NCBI GenBank assembly: GCA_947165725.1 | Contig: CAMVBL010000074.1 | Span: 1-5,569 of the forward strand | Direction of reading: 5' to 3' | DNA: 5,569 nt | Origin: an uncultured Caryophanales bacterium | GTDB taxonomy: Bacteria > Bacillota_I > Bacilli_A > RFN20 > CAG-826 | In this document: positions 5,313-5,569 of the stretch, piece by piece | Position numbering within the stretch: position 1 is the first letter of the stretch | Layout: every line of letters begins with the position of its first letter | The notes under the pieces: generated by a model | The model's input: the letters and a program-made list of their open reading frames with translations, nothing else | The model's database searches: none | What the model was told of the DNA's origin: nothing | Position numbers and translations under genes: made by a program

Positions 5313-5569
5313 TTATTCCTCACTACTTGAAGATGGATTTGAACTGCTATTACCAAATGGATTCTTAGGAGCGCTTAGTTCATAGGCTAAATTCATTACT
5401 GTATTTAATGAATCTTCATCAATGAGCTTTTCAAAAGATGCAGAATAATTTCTACCATATTTATCTTGTGTTGAGTAATAGGCTTTTACAAATCTATCTT
5501 CTTTGAACACATCAATTGTCCAACCTGAACCTCTAATATAAAGACGTGTTTCTGAACCATGTAACTTAC
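5313..5569 (-). CDS. C-terminal end of an unrecognised protein with a Ser-rich tail (runs off right edge)
   Basis: The frame is open from the window edge to a TAA at 5315-5313, giving 84 codons. The true start is outside the window; a GTG at 5510-5508 is internal, since the frame stays open and reads sensibly upstream of it. The visible part contains RLYIRGSG, then YGRNY and a LIDEDS motif followed by a helix. This order resembles the repeat unit in the lipoprotein encoded next (SLYIYRNG, FGYQFYYQIDKDS, helix), with an insertion of about 15 residues. The last 17 residues are a Pro/Asn/Ser/Glu-rich tail (ending SSSSEE), probably disordered. The gene ends four bases before the lipoprotein ATG, and its final Glu codons contain that gene's Shine-Dalgarno, so the two are co-transcribed. 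It may be a related secreted protein, but its N-terminus cannot be seen. Confidence 0.75.
   Translation of the reverse strand, partial: KLHGSETRLYIRGSGWTIDVFKEDRFVKAYYSTQDKYGRNYSASFEKLIDEDSLNTVMNLAYELSAPKNPFGNSSSNPSSSSEE
5317..5323 (-). promoter_or_regulatory. Ribosome binding site that fixes the lipoprotein start
   Basis: GTGAGGA sits eight bases before the ATG at 5308-5306, inside the last codons of the upstream gene. It decides in favour of this start over the earlier in-frame ATG at 5356-5354, which would remove the N-terminal position of the signal peptide. The placement also implies translational coupling between the two genes. Confidence 0.7.

Noticed and set aside
5309..5356. Earlier start for the lipoprotein gene at 5356
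   Set aside because: It would add 16 residues before the signal peptide and overlap the upstream gene. The ATG at 5308 has a good ribosome site and gives a proper lipoprotein signal.
1..5569. Mycoplasma-type code (TGA as Trp), CRISPR, tRNA, rRNA or insertion sequence
   Set aside because: All readable genes end in TAA, Trp is TGG where checked and the frames are complete under the standard code. I saw no regularly spaced repeats, no tRNA or rRNA-like segments and no transposase or terminal inverted repeats.

Overview
The window is AT-rich, and every gene I can support lies on the minus strand, so transcription runs from high to low coordinates. All stops that can be read are TAA. Tryptophan is encoded by TGG where I checked it, so the standard code fits. 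AG-rich Shine-Dalgarno sequences, a lipoprotein signal with an LVAC lipobox, and the protein families together suggest a low-GC Gram-positive lineage, perhaps an uncultivated gut or rumen Bacilli, Erysipelotrichia or Clostridia relative. That taxonomic guess is inference only.

In transcription order, the window begins with the 3' end of an unrecognised gene (5569-5313) that has a Ser-rich tail. Four bases later comes an unrecognised 298-residue lipoprotein (5308-4412). The lipoprotein appears to contain two divergent copies of one domain, and the preceding protein ends in what may be a third. A 70-base gap (4411-4342) follows. It carries a TATAAT -10 box with a weak -35, a perfect 10-bp palindrome between them, and a small inverted repeat over the likely transcription start.

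The main block is a tight four-gene operon at 4341-1. (1) A STAS domain (anti-sigma-factor-antagonist type, acceptor Ser54) is fused to an APH/choline-kinase-like phosphotransferase. (2) A six-helix membrane protein carries a SpoIIE/RsbU-type PP2C phosphatase followed by an RsbW-type HATPase kinase. (3) A MacB/LolD-type ABC ATPase follows. (4) The N-terminal 201 residues of its FtsX/MacB-like permease run off the left edge. Spacings are 2 bases, 15 bases and a 1-base overlap.

The working model is a partner-switching circuit compressed into two polypeptides. The membrane protein holds both opposing enzymes that would set the phosphorylation state of the STAS domain. The STAS domain is covalently attached to a kinase-fold effector. 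No sigma factor or free anti-sigma factor is visible, so the output may be the attached kinase, the co-transcribed ABC transporter, or both. The domain calls are well supported by motifs. The circuit and its output are inference.
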